NCBI GenBank assembly: GCA_015499985.1
Contig: JAAAUF010000159.1
Span: 5,355-48,015 of the forward strand
DNA from: Haplosporangium gracile
Lineage: Eukaryota; Mortierellomycota; Mortierellomycetes; Mortierellales; Mortierellaceae
Length of the DNA: 42,661 nt
Direction of reading: 5' to 3'
Below the pieces are notes generated by a model. That model saw only the letters and a list, made by a program, of their open reading frames with translations, did no database searches and was not told the DNA's origin. The first letter of the stretch is position 1, and the number at the start of each line of letters is the position of its first letter. Below are positions 1 to 12,152 of the stretch, one piece after another. A program made the position numbers and the translations under genes.

Positions 1-1657
1 CCAGGATCAATGCCTCCGATCTCGCGACGGCCGTTCCGTACTCCCGACTGATTTGCTCCGCCGCTGTAGCCGTACTGGAAGGTGTTGATGATGTGCTTTC
101 CTGCATTCAAGACCTCCTCTGAAAATTCAACCTCCTAATTAAATCCAAGAATATAAAAAAAAGCGCACATAGACCAAGAGAAAGAGAAAATGTGTTAGCA
201 AGACCGTTGCATCGTAAATATGTGGATTGTTTGCTCACAAAAATGGTTTTTTCTTTTGAAGATCATGCCACGTTAGAAATAGAAAAAGAAAAAGTGGCAA
301 GACAAAAAAATGTTCCTTACACGCTTGTCTGCCAACTTGGGTCCAAGAATCTATTTTATGTATTTTTTTTTCCAACAAAAGAGCAAAGAGCGGAGTATTG
401 TGGTTTAGTTAGCCGGGAAATAACAGAGCATAAGTGTTTAATAAAAAAGTACATCCCGTTTGAGCATCCCATCCATTTGGTACAATGGTAAAATTTTAGT
501 TCAACCTCACTTACGGGAATATCTAATCCTGCCTTGGCAGCGTGGCGTGAAAGGGAAAAGATGGCATCGACAACCTGGCCGGGGTTCTTGTTCTCGTACA
601 AATCAATGGTCTGGAAAAGATCGTGCTTGGGGCATCCAAGCTTCTCGCATCCCTCTAAGAACTTGGCAATGTTCTCCATCTAATATACGTTGAGCAAACG
701 TATGGTTGATTCAAAAAAAAGGGGGAGGAAAATAGATGAAACGTCGGATGTCAGCTAATTACAAATCTTTGAGATGCTGTTGGTTCAACTGTGTGATACA
801 AATCATTGTTATGTGGTGTGAGAGATCCATGACTGCGGATAGCGTACCTGGATGAAGGGCATTTTGGAAGCCTTGACCTTGACAAAACCGGGGATAAGGA
901 CGTTCATAAGCCTAGTTAGAGTCGTGTTCAATGGGTTGGAACATATCGTTAGTGGAGGAGTCAATAGCCAACATGCAGCGGTTTTATTCCGACAGAATGA
1001 ATGCGAAGAGACGATCGAGTGCGTGAGTGATCGAGCTACTGCAATATACTCTTCAAGACAGTGTGTGTGTTGCAAAACAAACAACAATAATAACGTCGAT
1101 TCTTCACGTACTTGCAGAGAATGACACCATCCTTCAACGAGGCTTGGAAATCTGGGAGAGGGAACTTTTCGCCAACAACGGTCTCAATCCACTCGCGCGC
1201 CTAATGGTAGTAAAGAGTGTAAGAGTGCAGTTGTAAGGAGGTGGATCATTGAAGAAAAAAAGGAAAAAACGGTTGTGCAAAAGTATGTGCAACATGAGAG
1301 TCAGGGGTTCAACCGCCCATCCATTCTCCTTTCTCCTTTATCTTTTTCCTTTTTGTCTGTTGTAATGATCCCTTACCTCGACCTCGCGTCCAACGTCGTA
1401 CTTGGCTGCAAGCTTGGCAGCAATTTCTATTGTAATAGAAACAAAAGTGGTTCGAAAGGGTTAGTAAGAGACAGTCATTTAAGATGAGTTGTGATGCAAG
1501 CAAAAAAGAGTGATGGTTGAAGTGAGGTTGCATGGTTGGACATGGTCACGCCCAAAAAAAACTTTAAGCTCCAGGGTGAGCTGTGGAGGTTGAAGTGAGA
1601 AAATGTCTATTTTTTGTTCTTACCTCTGTCGATACCGTACTTTCTGGGGCCGCTCAT
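1..1657 (-). CDS. SCP1: Calponin/transgelin-like actin-binding protein (3' partial)
   Basis: Six exons on the minus strand: 1657-1624, 1426-1377, 1200-1112, 911-848, 679-515 and 134-1; the gene runs off the window before its stop. All junctions have GT donors and AG acceptors and keep one frame. The product opens MSGPRKYGIDRE, then has a calponin-homology (CH) domain from about residue 25 to 135 with the family signatures EWIE, LKDGVILCKLMN and the FxxAC-like stretch MENIAKFLEGCEKLG. It ends in the window with a calponin-like repeat (residues SGGANQSG, then GRREIGG). In yeast, Scp1/transgelin bundles actin filaments and works with fimbrin in cortical patches; Scp1 is about 200 residues, and about 180 are visible here. 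The family call is secure; the symbol is by analogy. It is transcribed divergently from the PI4-kinase gene. Confidence 0.9.
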
Positions 1658-2792
1658 TGTGAATGTGTTGTTGTGTATTGCGTGTGTGTGTTTTTGAGGG
1701 GTGAAGGGTGAAGATGGAGATCTGAAGGAGAGAAAAAAAAGAGGAAAGATGATGAGCTTTGCAAAGGATGGGTCGTTGTCTTTTTTTCCTTGCTGTCTAT
1801 GGTATGGATCACGTGTGGCCAATGGGCAACTTTCTTTTTTATTTCCCTTTGCTTTTCGTTTTGTAAAATGAACGGGAAAAAGGAACAAGCATATTTTCTG
1901 AGCAATGGTATGCTGGGAAAGAGAGCGGGAATGAGAGAGAAGATGTAGACAGACAAGAACGAATCGATGAGCTTGACTCCTATCAGTGCCGATGCCTTGT
2001 TGCGCCGAGTTCAATTCCTATTCGCGTTCACAACGTTTTCTGTCGTTACTTGTTGTCCTCGTCGATGTTGTTCGTTGGGCGTCATGGTAGATAGCTAGCT
2101 GCCTGTGGATGACAAGGTTAATGCACTGTTGCCATAGGCTCGTTTTACAAGAAACACAATGTGCACGGCCAACGCCCAGCGCCGAATTCTTTTGTTTGTT
2201 TTTGTTGTTGTGATTGTTCATGAGTGGATTCAGTATGTTCGCTTTACAATGGTGCATCAAGCGTGCGTGTGCTGGGTGATACTCTATCTTCTTTTGGCTG
2301 AATTTCTACCCAATCCAAGGTTAACTCCACCTCCAACCGAAGCGAATGTGCAAGAAATGAATTCGGCACTAATGGTGGCACTGTACTCCCTTGTGAGTGT
2401 GTATCTTTGTGTCTCTGTGAGCCCTCATTTTTTGCTGGTTTGTCTCCAGGAGACAACTGTCCGCTGATTGATTGATTGTTGTTGCCCGCTCGCACGAGCA
2501 GCACTCTCCACATGCCAATGCGCAAACACACATCCTAAGGTGTTGTCCTTGTCTTTAATTGTTTCTGGGTATTTGGTACCTGTCTTTTCTTTTTCTTCTT
2601 TTTCTTCCTCCTTTCTCTTTCTTCTTTTTCTTCTTTGTTCCCCTCTGATCCTTCCTTCCTACACCCTCACTCCCACCTTCATACCCTCCTACCTTATACT
2701 CGTTTTCATTTCTTCATTCGTTCCTTCGTACCTTCGTTCTTTCGTTCCAACATCCTTCTCCACAAAACAATAACAACAAACCAATAAAAGAG
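1658..2792. promoter_or_regulatory. Divergent intergenic region between calponin and STT4
   Basis: About 1.1 kb separates two oppositely directed start codons, so both promoters must lie here. The PI4-kinase side (about 2580-2770) is a long C/T-rich tract made of CTTCTTTTT-like and TTCGTTCC-like units. Such tracts also precede other genes in this window and are common in fungal promoters and 5' leaders. No convincing TATA box was placed. Short open frames here have low-complexity composition and were not taken as genes. Confidence 0.5.
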
Positions 2793-5700
2793 ATGCCTTC
2801 GTAAGTTCATTCATCAGAGAAAACAACCATCAGTCAACTTCATCACCCATCTCATCACCCATTCACTTTGTCTACTCCTTTACTCATCTCTCTTCTGAAA
2901 CCCCCTCTCTCCAACAACAGAGTCGACTTCGACTTGCATTCGCAGATTCTTTCGAGCCTTGCCTCGACCTTAGCCAAGGACTCGGCCACCTCCAACGACG
3001 AGGTGCAGAGGCTTATCAGGGCTGGTCCCTCTTTGCCCTTGTCCAGCCAGCCCTCGACTCCCAAGCCCCAGGCGGGCGAGTCCCACGGTGCTGGCACCTC
3101 TTCGGGCCATGTTCTGCCCGAGGGCGGTCTGATGGTAACAGAAAACAAGCATTCTTTTTCTGATGAGGGAGCCAATGGGCACCCGCAAAGTGATCGCAGT
3201 AACTGATGAGTGTCTCGGATTAATTTACGCGTTCTATCTTTCTCCGTTCCTGAATATTTATCTTGTCATTGAATAGACAATGCGCCATCAGCACGCTCTA
3301 ATTGCGCAGGCAAAGTTCGCTGCCGAATCCTCGGGTCAGTTTGACCAGGACCTCGTCCCTCGTCTTTGCGGATATCTTCATTCGCTGCCAAAGTACAAGT
3401 TTGGCGATGGTCTCGGTCTCAAGGGTAATTTTAAGTGAGCTTTAATGCATCTATCAACAATCCCTCTCTCTCTCTTCTTAACACATAATTTGAAACATAT
3501 TCTTCTGCAGGCAAGTCCCCCGCTGATAACATTACTGCTAGCTTCATCATCCATCTTCTCACCATTGCCAACAAGAGGCCTTCGACCCGTCAGGTTATAC
3601 TTGACTCTGTCTGGGCATACTTTGACAAGCTCTCGACGATCGTCCTCTCCGACAGTGGTATGCGAACCTCGAATGTTGCTTTCGTCGAATTTAGCTATTC
3701 CTGCTCCTCCATTCTATCAACTCATCCTGCTTCATGTTAAATCAATATAGCTGACAAGGTTTGCGAGTTCGTATTGCCTTCGTTGAACGGTCTATTGACC
3801 GCTTTGGAGAGCTCCAAGTTTGAGTTCGAGTCGCGCGACTTTGCCGACTTGGTTTCCCACTCGAACGCCCTCCTCTCCAACAGTACCTCTGAGCACATCC
3901 GCAAGGCCATCGATACCATCACCCAGGAGCCTTCGACTTCCTATGCCCGTCGCGTCCTCGCCACCTATGCTTGTGATAATATCCTTCTTAGCTCTAATCG
4001 CGTTGTTTTGCAGGTCTTGACCGTCAAGCGCAACATGATTGCTCGTCTGATTGAGACCAACACTGTGAAGGTTCAATTAACCGAGGGGCAGCAGGCCGAG
4101 GCTGATGTCGAGTCACTGGTCCTCAACGGCAAGGCTAGACACACCCTTGAGTACAGCAGTGAGGACGAGAAGCCCTCCGCTCACGCCGAGGTTGTTATCG
4201 AATCCTCCGCCACCGCCGTTGAGTCCTTTGATACTATTTGGAACTTGCTTTTGTCCAACGCATTCAAGCGCACTGCCGTTGCCGATCAGACTGACTTGAC
4301 CAAGGTCTTGAGAACCGAGTACATCATGTCGCTCCAGTTCTTGTCTGACATGCGTATGTTTGCCAACGATCTCTTGGCCAAGGGCTCTGTCTCTAGCGAG
4401 TTCTACTACCGCGAGATCATGAGTGTCGCTCTCGTAAGTTCTTATCTTGATATCAACTCGTATTCTGAAAGGTTGTTTTGCTTGTCCGTACTTACTTTAA
4501 CGGATGGTATGTTTTGTCTCGTTTCTTGCAGCAATTGGCGGCTCTTGCCAGTGTTTACATTCACGAGCTGGACGATGTCCTCCCTACCCACATCTCCAAC
4601 AGCCTGTTCAACCAGCTTCGTACCGACGAGTCCCAAATTCACCGTGCCTCGTTGGATTGTGCCGCCATCTTAGGAATCAAGTACGTACATTTTTCTCTGC
4701 CTTGGCTTTTTTTTTGTGTACCTTTCAGCTGGAATGATCAAAATTGTTAACAAGCCGACCACACCTTTGAATCCAATCATGTAATAGCTTCCAGGATGCC
4801 AACGGAGAGATGACAGCATTGCTGCAGCAGTTCTTGATCACTCCTTCCAACGCCTTCAAGAGCACTACTGCTGGCTTGACCCAGGAGGTCGCTGCTGAGC
4901 GTCTTGCTCAGACATTGAAGCACTTCTCCGTTGGTGAAGAAGCTGCCATGTCGATCGTTTACGCTTTGCTCAACACTCTTTACAAGCATAACAGCTCCAA
5001 GGACAAGCATACTGCTGTTGATGAACAATCTGTTGTCGTCCAGGAGAATGTCATCACTGCCATCTCCAAGCTTGCCTGCATTTACAAGAGCGAGAAGGTT
5101 TGTCTTTTGAGATGTATTTTTTTGTGTCCCATATTTTCTATGACTTGAGTATACTGAATGTTTGGCTAACAGCTACGTCTTACGTTGTTTGTACAATAGA
5201 TTACTCCTCTGGTGTTGTCGATGCTTGCCCAGCAGATCCGCCACCACAGTGCTCATCTGGACTGTGTGATTGTCAAGCGCTTGACCGATATTGCGTTGAC
5301 TGGTTCTTTGGCCTCGTTCAACGACATTACCCAGATCTTCTCCAACCTCGCTAAGCACTCCCACAGTGGGCCTCGCTCTCATGACAATAAGGCTACCTCC
5401 AAGGAGCTTGCTGAGGCTGTAAGTTATTTTTATTTATTTTTTTTCTTGAGATACAAGGGGGATTCTCTGTTACGTTACGTTATTTTGCTAACATGTGTTC
5501 AATTATCAAACCTCATGTAGGTCAACGAATCTCTCCTTCGTTTGGCCAAGACGATCAACGCGCGCCCAGAGTTTTATCATGCCTACATGGTCAGCCTCCT
5601 CAAGCTCTTTGTTGAGAAGGGTGTCCAGATCCAGTCGTCGTCCCCCTATCACCACCACACCACCAAGCGTAACCAGAACAAGATGAGCTCGCAGTCTGAC

Positions 5701-8700
5701 GGTCTGGGCTTGGTCCTCCCCATGCTCGCCCAGCTCTTGTCTCATGACGACTTCGAGCAGCATGTCAAGCACACCAAGGAAGATGTCAAGCTCTTCCGCG
5801 ACCTCTGGGCCTACTGTGTGCTCTTTGAGTTTGTTAAGGACTCTCCTTGGTACAAGGAGTGGAGCTCGGCTATGGCTTTGATCGCTCACAAGACCCCTGC
5901 CCTTGTTTCGGATGAACACAGCGCGACGGCTTACTTGGAGGGCGAGCTGGAGCACAACTCTGTTCTTCCCCGTGGTATTGCTGATGACCAGAAGGCTGCC
6001 ATGCGCGCCACCTTGACCAGCTACTTGCCTGGTCAGGCTGTTGCGATCAAGGCTCTCAGCTCGGCCAAGGTCGTCTTCTTGTTGTCTGTTTATCACGTCG
6101 AGACTCTTCGCAGCCGTCATGGCGGCGACTGCGCTGTTGTCTTGAAGTACTTTATGAACACTGGCGTCAACGACAGTGGTCTCTCGACTTGTTTGGAGGC
6201 CATTGCCGATCAGGTCATCAACGTCTTTACTTCAGAGTCCCAGGCTAAGGTCCTAGCCCACTCCTTGGACGACAAGACACGCCTCCAGGTTCGCAACCTG
6301 ATCATCGGATGTGCTCATCGCCTTAAGCGTGTCAGCGCCTTGGCTGTCAAGTGGATTCATCGCTTGATTGGCAATTTCCCTCAGTTGATGTGCGACAAGG
6401 ACTTGTTGGCGCTTGTACTCGAGTTAAGCGAGCTCCTCTGGCTCGGCTGCGAGAACGAGATGACGGACGAGTACTGCCCCGTCTACAGCTTCACATCGAC
6501 CAAGGTCAACGTCACCATCAACGTGCCTGACTCGTACCCTTACCGTCGCGAGTTGCTCTCCAAGTTTGTGGAACTGACACGCAGATGGGTTGCTGTCGCC
6601 ATGGAGAACTCCCCCCAGGAGGTCGATGCTCTCTTGCAAGATTACCTTGCCGACTCGGAAAAGATCCACACCGGTATCAGTCGTGTCCACATGGGCCGCA
6701 TCCTTGCTGCTCGTTCCGGCAAGGACTTGATAAAGTCCCACAATTGCTTCGATGGAACCCTCGGGAGCATCCCCGGTGTTCTCCTCGACAGCTCGTCGGT
6801 CTTTTTCCAGGAGTTCTCGGCCCGTCGTAGTTACCAGGGTGAGGTTGGTGGTATGGAGAACTTTTCAAGTGCTTTCAGCCAGCAGACTGGAACTATCCTC
6901 CCTAGCCAATTGCCTGTCCTCCGCGAGAACTTGCAAAAGATGGCGCAGCAGGTCAAGGCTGATCAGTTTGTCTCGAACAAGGATCTGGCCAATGCCCTTC
7001 ATCGCGCTGTCAGCGCTGTAGTGACTCTCGACAAAGTTGACGAGGAATTGGTCAAGATGGTTGCCTGGATTCCTATCTACCTCTTCACCCCCGACAGTTT
7101 AAAGATTGGTACCTCTGTTTGGAACTGGCTCATCACTGAGAAGCCTGCGGTCGAGAAGCGCCTCATGGCCGAGGTCGCTGCTGGATGGGACTGGGCCTGC
7201 CGTCATCAGAAGGGTCTCTTTTCCTCTCTCTTGGATTCTGAGGATCCTTTCCGCGTCCGCATGGAGTATGCCCCCACGGACAAGAAGGCTCGCCAAAGAA
7301 GCTACAAGATTGCTTCTTATTTGTTCTCCCCTCACCTCATCTGGATCGAGTTCTTGTCCAGCCGATTCCAGGCTACCCGCTACCGTAACCGCGACATGAT
7401 CGACACTTTTATTCGTTTGATCCAGTTGACGTTTGCCAAGGAGCATAAGATGAGCACCCACCCCTTAGCCAGAGAGGGTCGCTTCCAGCTGGTTCTTCTT
7501 GGTCTTCGTCTCCTCCGCAGCGATCGCATGGAGGCCTTGATCGAGTACCAGGTCCGCTCGGCTTTGTACCTTTCAGCCCTCTCCTGGTTCGAGCTCTCCC
7601 CTCGCTGGTCCTTTGGTGGTAACCGTCTGTTGAGCAAGACCGAGACCCGTGTCATGAAGGAGTTTGCAGTTGCCCTGGAGCAGGACAAGATCTTGTTGGA
7701 CACCATCCTCTCGAGCGCCAAGGACCAGGCTGGCACTCATGCTGCCAACTATGTCTTCACCGAGAAGCTGACTCGTGATGCCATTATCCGCAAACACACT
7801 CAGTCTCGCCGTCTCCTTTCCCTGCTGACCGAGAACGAGCTCAACCGCCTTGGTGTTTGGACTACCCCCATTGCCGTCGGTGGTGTCAACGCCAGCAGTG
7901 GAAATGGTTCAGATAATACTCAGGAGAAGAGCTACTCTGAGGAGGGCTGGCGCAATATGGTCCGCTTCGCTTGGTCGGTTTCACCTAGCCTGGCCTTCCA
8001 GTTGATGTCTCGTTTCAAGAACAACATCATCCCCAGCGAGTTGGGTCAACTTCTTGCTAGTGATCCCTTTGCTGCCGTCAACGACTCGGATGCCATTCAA
8101 GTCCTCTTGGGCGAAGGCACCTTCCGTTACTCGGCCGCTCAGCTCAAGTACCTACTCTTCTGGCAGCCCGTCCCCTCGATCACTGCGATCTCGTATTTCC
8201 AGCCCGCATTCCACAACAACCCCATGGTTCTCCAGTACGCCATGCGATCGCTCGAGCACTCTCCTGTCGAGGTCGTCTTCTTCTATGTTCCCCAGATTGT
8301 CCAAGCTCTTCGGCACGACGACCTGGGCTACGTCGAGAAGTACATTATGCGCGCTGCCCGTGTCTCGCAGTTGTTTGCTCACCAGATCATCTGGAACATG
8401 AAGGCCAACATGTTCCGCGACAACAAGTGTGAGGTTCCTGATGCCCTCAAGCCTACATTGGACCGCATCATCGACAACATTGTCAATGGACTTTCCGGCG
8501 AGGCCAAGAACTTTTACGAGCGCGAGTTTACCTTCTTCAATCAGGTCACCTCGATCTCCGGTACTTTGATGCCTTTGGTCAAGAAGACCAAGCCCGAGAA
8601 GAAGAAGAAGATCGACGAAGAGATGGCCAAGATTGTGGTCGACGTGGGTGTCTACCTACCCAGTAATCCCGAGGGTGTCGTCGTCGACATTGACAAGAAG

Positions 8701-9645
8701 TCTGGTCGCCCTCTCCAGTCCCACGCCAAGACCCCTTTCATGGCGACCTTCAAGGTCCGCAAAACTCGCGAGGAGTCCAGCTTGACCAAGGCCATCATGA
8801 AACGTAGCGGCGATGCCTCAGGCCAGGACGAGGAGGACAACATACCCAAGACCTATGACGTCTGGCAGTCTGCCATTTTCAAGGTCGGAGACGACTGTCG
8901 CCAGGACGTGTTGGCCATCCAGCTGATTGCGGTCTTCAAGAACATCTTCACCAACGTCGGCTTGGACCTGTACCTCTTCCCCTACCGTATTGTCGCGACC
9001 GCTCCTGGCTGCGGTATGATCGATGTCATCCCCAACTCGATCTCGCGTGATCAGCTTGGACGCGAAAAAGTCAACAACCTCCAGGACTACTTCGTCACAA
9101 AGTACGGCGGCGTTGACTCGATCGAGTACCAAAAGGCCCGCAACAACTTTATCCAATCCGTTGCTTCCTACAGTGTGATCTCATACCTCCTCCAGTTCAA
9201 GGATCGCCACAACGGAAATATCATGATCGACGACGAGGGTCACGTAATCCACATTGATTTCGGTTTCATCCTCGACATCTCCCCAGGAGGAAACATCAAC
9301 TTTGAATCGTCCCCCTTCAAGTTGACTTCAGAGATGATTCAGATCATGGGCTCGAGTGTCGAAGACCAGGGTTACAGATGGTTCTGCGAGCTCTGTGTCA
9401 AGGCTTTCTTGGCCTCGCGCCCCTATGCCGAGCAGATCATGCAGTTGGTGTCGTTGATGCTCGAGTCTGGTTTGCCTTGTTTCCGTGGCGAGACCATCAA
9501 GCGAATGCGTTCGCGTTTCCAGCTTGACCGATCTGAGCGCTCGGCTGCAGAGTTTATTCTGGAGAGAGTTGATGAGTCTTATCTCAACAAACGTACCGTC
9601 CTTTACGACTCCTTCCAGAAGGCTACCAACGGTATCCCTTACTAA
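2793..9645 (+). CDS. STT4: Phosphatidylinositol 4-kinase III alpha
   Basis: Nine exons: 2793-2800, 2921-3134, 3277-3424, 3511-3657, 3751-4433, 4532-4680, 4788-5097, 5200-5418 and 5521-9645, giving 2000 residues (yeast Stt4 is 1900). The enzyme phosphorylates phosphatidylinositol to PI4P at the plasma membrane. The last 4.1-kb exon carries the lipid-kinase unique region and the C-terminal PI3/4-kinase domain. That domain has GDDCRQDVLAIQ, the catalytic loop DRHNGN (about residues 1854-1859) and HIDFGF, whose DFG aspartate is about residue 1872. The N-terminal ~1200 residues are alpha-solenoid-like. The first exon is only ATGCCTTC; this start is chosen because it alone joins in phase to the exon reading VDFDLHSQILSSLAS. 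The donor after 5097 is GTTTGT, weaker than the others. Nothing essential is missing. Confidence 0.95.
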
Positions 9646-10323
9646 AAGAACGACGATTGGCGGGTGTTCTGCTAATGACCCTATTTACTTCTATTATGAA
9701 AACCTCCCTTCTTTTTCGAAAACTTACTATGAAAAATAAAAATTACATACCCCGTTAAAACAGCCCGGGTTGCTCGAATTAGTTGGCAGGCCCCTCCGTT
9801 TTCCGCACTAAGCTCATGTAACTCACTTTCTTCTCGTTTTTAAGACAGAAACGTGTACAGGTGAGACTTTCCTTCGCGCTCCCCTCGAAGCATCATTTGT
9901 GCATCCTCAGAGGTGGTCATTGAAGCGCTTGTGCTGAGATTGTCACTTTTTAGCTACTGACAAATCGTGGTGATGGCGATATGAGATATGAGCTCCATGA
10001 ACTGAACCGTAGGAAGCTGGGCAAAGAAACGAACGCATTAGTAATGGGTTTGTAACACTGCAACAAGGCGTTGTGAAGAAAAAACAAAAAAAGTGGGTTA
10101 CATGGACTTAGGACTAGGGTTGTCAAATAATTCGGGTTGTAATAGATTAATAACTCAGAACCCGTTTCTGAGCTGCTAAAAATAAGAAGATGCGCTCCCG
10201 GGGCTTCGCACGGGGTACACCTCTAATAGGATAATCCAACGAATAGATATGTCCTGTTTTTGAGAGTCTTTGAACGATGCAAAAACAAATCAACGCTCGC
10301 GTAACAAAATGGAGGGTATGATT
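9646..10323. other. 3' flank of STT4 and tRNA downstream region
   Basis: After the STT4 stop an A-rich stretch at about 9729-9742 could serve as the polyadenylation region. The rest has no open frame with coding character. At 10306-10309 a run of four A on the plus strand is TTTT on the minus strand, about 15 nt past the tRNA 3' end, and would act as its RNA polymerase III terminator. Confidence 0.4.
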
Positions 10324-10395
10324 TGATCCATGCAGGGCTCGAACCTGCAATCTCCTGATTCGTAGTCAGACGCCTTTCCATTGGGCCAATGGACC
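10324..10395 (-). tRNA. tRNA-Arg (anticodon ACG), no intron
   Basis: Read on the minus strand, this folds as a complete cloverleaf. The acceptor stem GGTCCAT pairs with ATGGATC (one G-T pair at position 2), followed by discriminator A. The D stem is GCC/GGC with GG in the loop. The anticodon stem TCTGA/TCAGG closes the loop CTACGAA, giving anticodon ACG. The T arm is GCAGG-TTCGAGC-CCTGC. The internal A and B boxes for RNA polymerase III are intact, and a TTTT terminator lies about 15 nt downstream. The wobble A is expected to be edited to inosine, decoding CGU/CGC/CGA. It sits alone between protein genes. Confidence 0.93.
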
Positions 10396-11100
10396 TTCTT
10401 ACACTCTCTTTGAGGATCGGATTCCGAGCTTCGGAGCCTCCGGCTTTCAGCCCAGCCAATCAAATTAATTGGAGGGTTTTCCTCATATCTGTTGTAATTT
10501 TGAGAGATTTAAGTACCAGGCCACGCCACCAAAATCCTGATGCTACAAAATTGTCTGCCTGAAAAAAAAAAAAAAAATATGATACGCACTTGCTGGTGCC
10601 TGAATTTCTGACACAGGCTACTCGACCCGGAGACTCTCACGATACTGCGCCGTTTGTATATATTTCTTCTATCAATGTTATGGTCGGAGGCTAAGATCCT
10701 CTAGGTTACTTTTTTTGGACTTGGGCCCTTTCGGACCTTCATTCTCTTCGCTCTCCACATGAAGGGAAACGTCTAGACATGTCTGAGAAGCATCGTTAAC
10801 AATTAATTTCAGCCATTTTTTTCTTTGTCTTTTTTTTAGCCTTATTACTTCCTTATCGTGATGACTGCCAGTCCGGTCTAGTGAAAATGGCGGCATTCCT
10901 TGCGGCATGTAAAAACAAAGCGTGCTTGTCACTACGATTAAGAAAGTAGAGGTGTGAGAGCGAGAGTGTGGCTACAATGGCGACACTACTTTTTTTTCAC
11001 GTTGAGAGCACCTAAGATTAGGAAAAATTGGTCCATCTTTCAAATATGCTGCGATCTATTCTTGTCACTTAGTTTTTGCGCGAATTCACTTTTTTTTTTT

Positions 11101-11110
11101 NNNNNNNNNN
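11101..11110. other. Assembly gap (10 N)
   Basis: Ten N follow a run of ten T and precede a run of seven G. The gap is probably a placeholder of arbitrary length where a homopolymer could not be assembled. The true sequence is unknown. Confidence 0.95.
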
Positions 11111-11775
11111 GGGGGGGATGAAGGAAGGAGAGGGGGAGGGGGAGGGAAGAAAGACCAGGGTAGTAATGGGATTGAGAACTCCTGCAGCTTGTACTCGCAC
11201 GCACTCGCGTTTGTCCGATGTCATCTGCTTCTCCTTAAACGAAACACACCGACAACAGAGTTACCCCCTTAACATTACTGTTCTACGCGCCAAAAAAATA
11301 ATAATAATATAATAATTGTACTTTGAGTTGTACTCGTCAATAGATATGCATATCTTTGCATTTACACCCTTGTGCATCTTGTTGCACATCTCCATGTACT
11401 CCTTTATGTGTATCTCATATCTATTGTTCATCTGACAAGCTGCATGAACGACCAACAAAAAAGCGCACCGTTTTCAAGATGCTGTCCTTTTTGTTTTTGA
11501 TGGGGTCGATACTTTTTTTTTTCTTTTTTTAAAAAACAACGGTAAGGTTCTCCCTCTTACTATTGCAATTGTCCTATATTAACAGAGCGGTTAGAGGACT
11601 CTTTTCTTGATCTCGTTAAGGCAACCAAGAAAAAAGGTTCAAATATTGGCAACAGATATTAGGGCTAACGCGCTAGCACCGATTTTCATATTTTATTTTC
11701 AGTAACGAGTAAAAGGGGATGACAAAGAGCACAAAAAAAAACATAACCTTCTATGTCTCTATTCTCTCATTCCCT

Positions 11776-11807
11776 CTCTCACTCCTTCTCTCACTCCTTC
11801 TCTCACC
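11776..11807. repeat. Tandem repeat, unit CTCTCACTCCTT
   Basis: Two and a half copies of a 12-base C/T-rich unit within a wider pyrimidine tract. It looks like simple-sequence expansion with no coding role. Confidence 0.8.
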
Positions 11808-12118
11808 CAAGATCGTGAGGTTTGGTTTGAGCAGTGCTAGTTGGCTACTTTCTTTTCATTATTAGTCTACTCAACATGTTTGCCTTGAAAAACAACAACG
11901 GAAAAAGAATAAAAACACCTGCTTAAAGAATACTTTAGCACACAGGGAGACAAAGAGAGGAAGGAAAAAGGGGGAAAGTGTAGCAGAAGTAACAACTGAA
12001 CCGAAAGGAGTACTTCAGGCACATGTGCCATTGCAACAACAGTGCTTTAGAGAGCAGTCTTTATTTTTGTGTTGCTGCAGGAGTGATCTTCTCTCCTTCT
12101 TTTCGGGTGGGATGGGAT

Positions 12119-12152
12119 AAGCATAAGCACAAGCATAAGCACAAGCACAAGC
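12119..12152. repeat. Tandem hexamer repeat AAGCAY
   Basis: Five complete copies plus a partial sixth of AAGCAT or AAGCAC in head-to-tail order. It lies in non-coding DNA. Confidence 0.85.

Noticed and set aside
5506..6120. Long minus-strand open frame opposite STT4
   Set aside because: Antisense shadow of the kinase exon with no domain of its own.
10678..10932. Minus-strand frame with charged C-terminal segment
   Set aside because: Short, no recognised domain, adjacent to homopolymers; at best a remnant.
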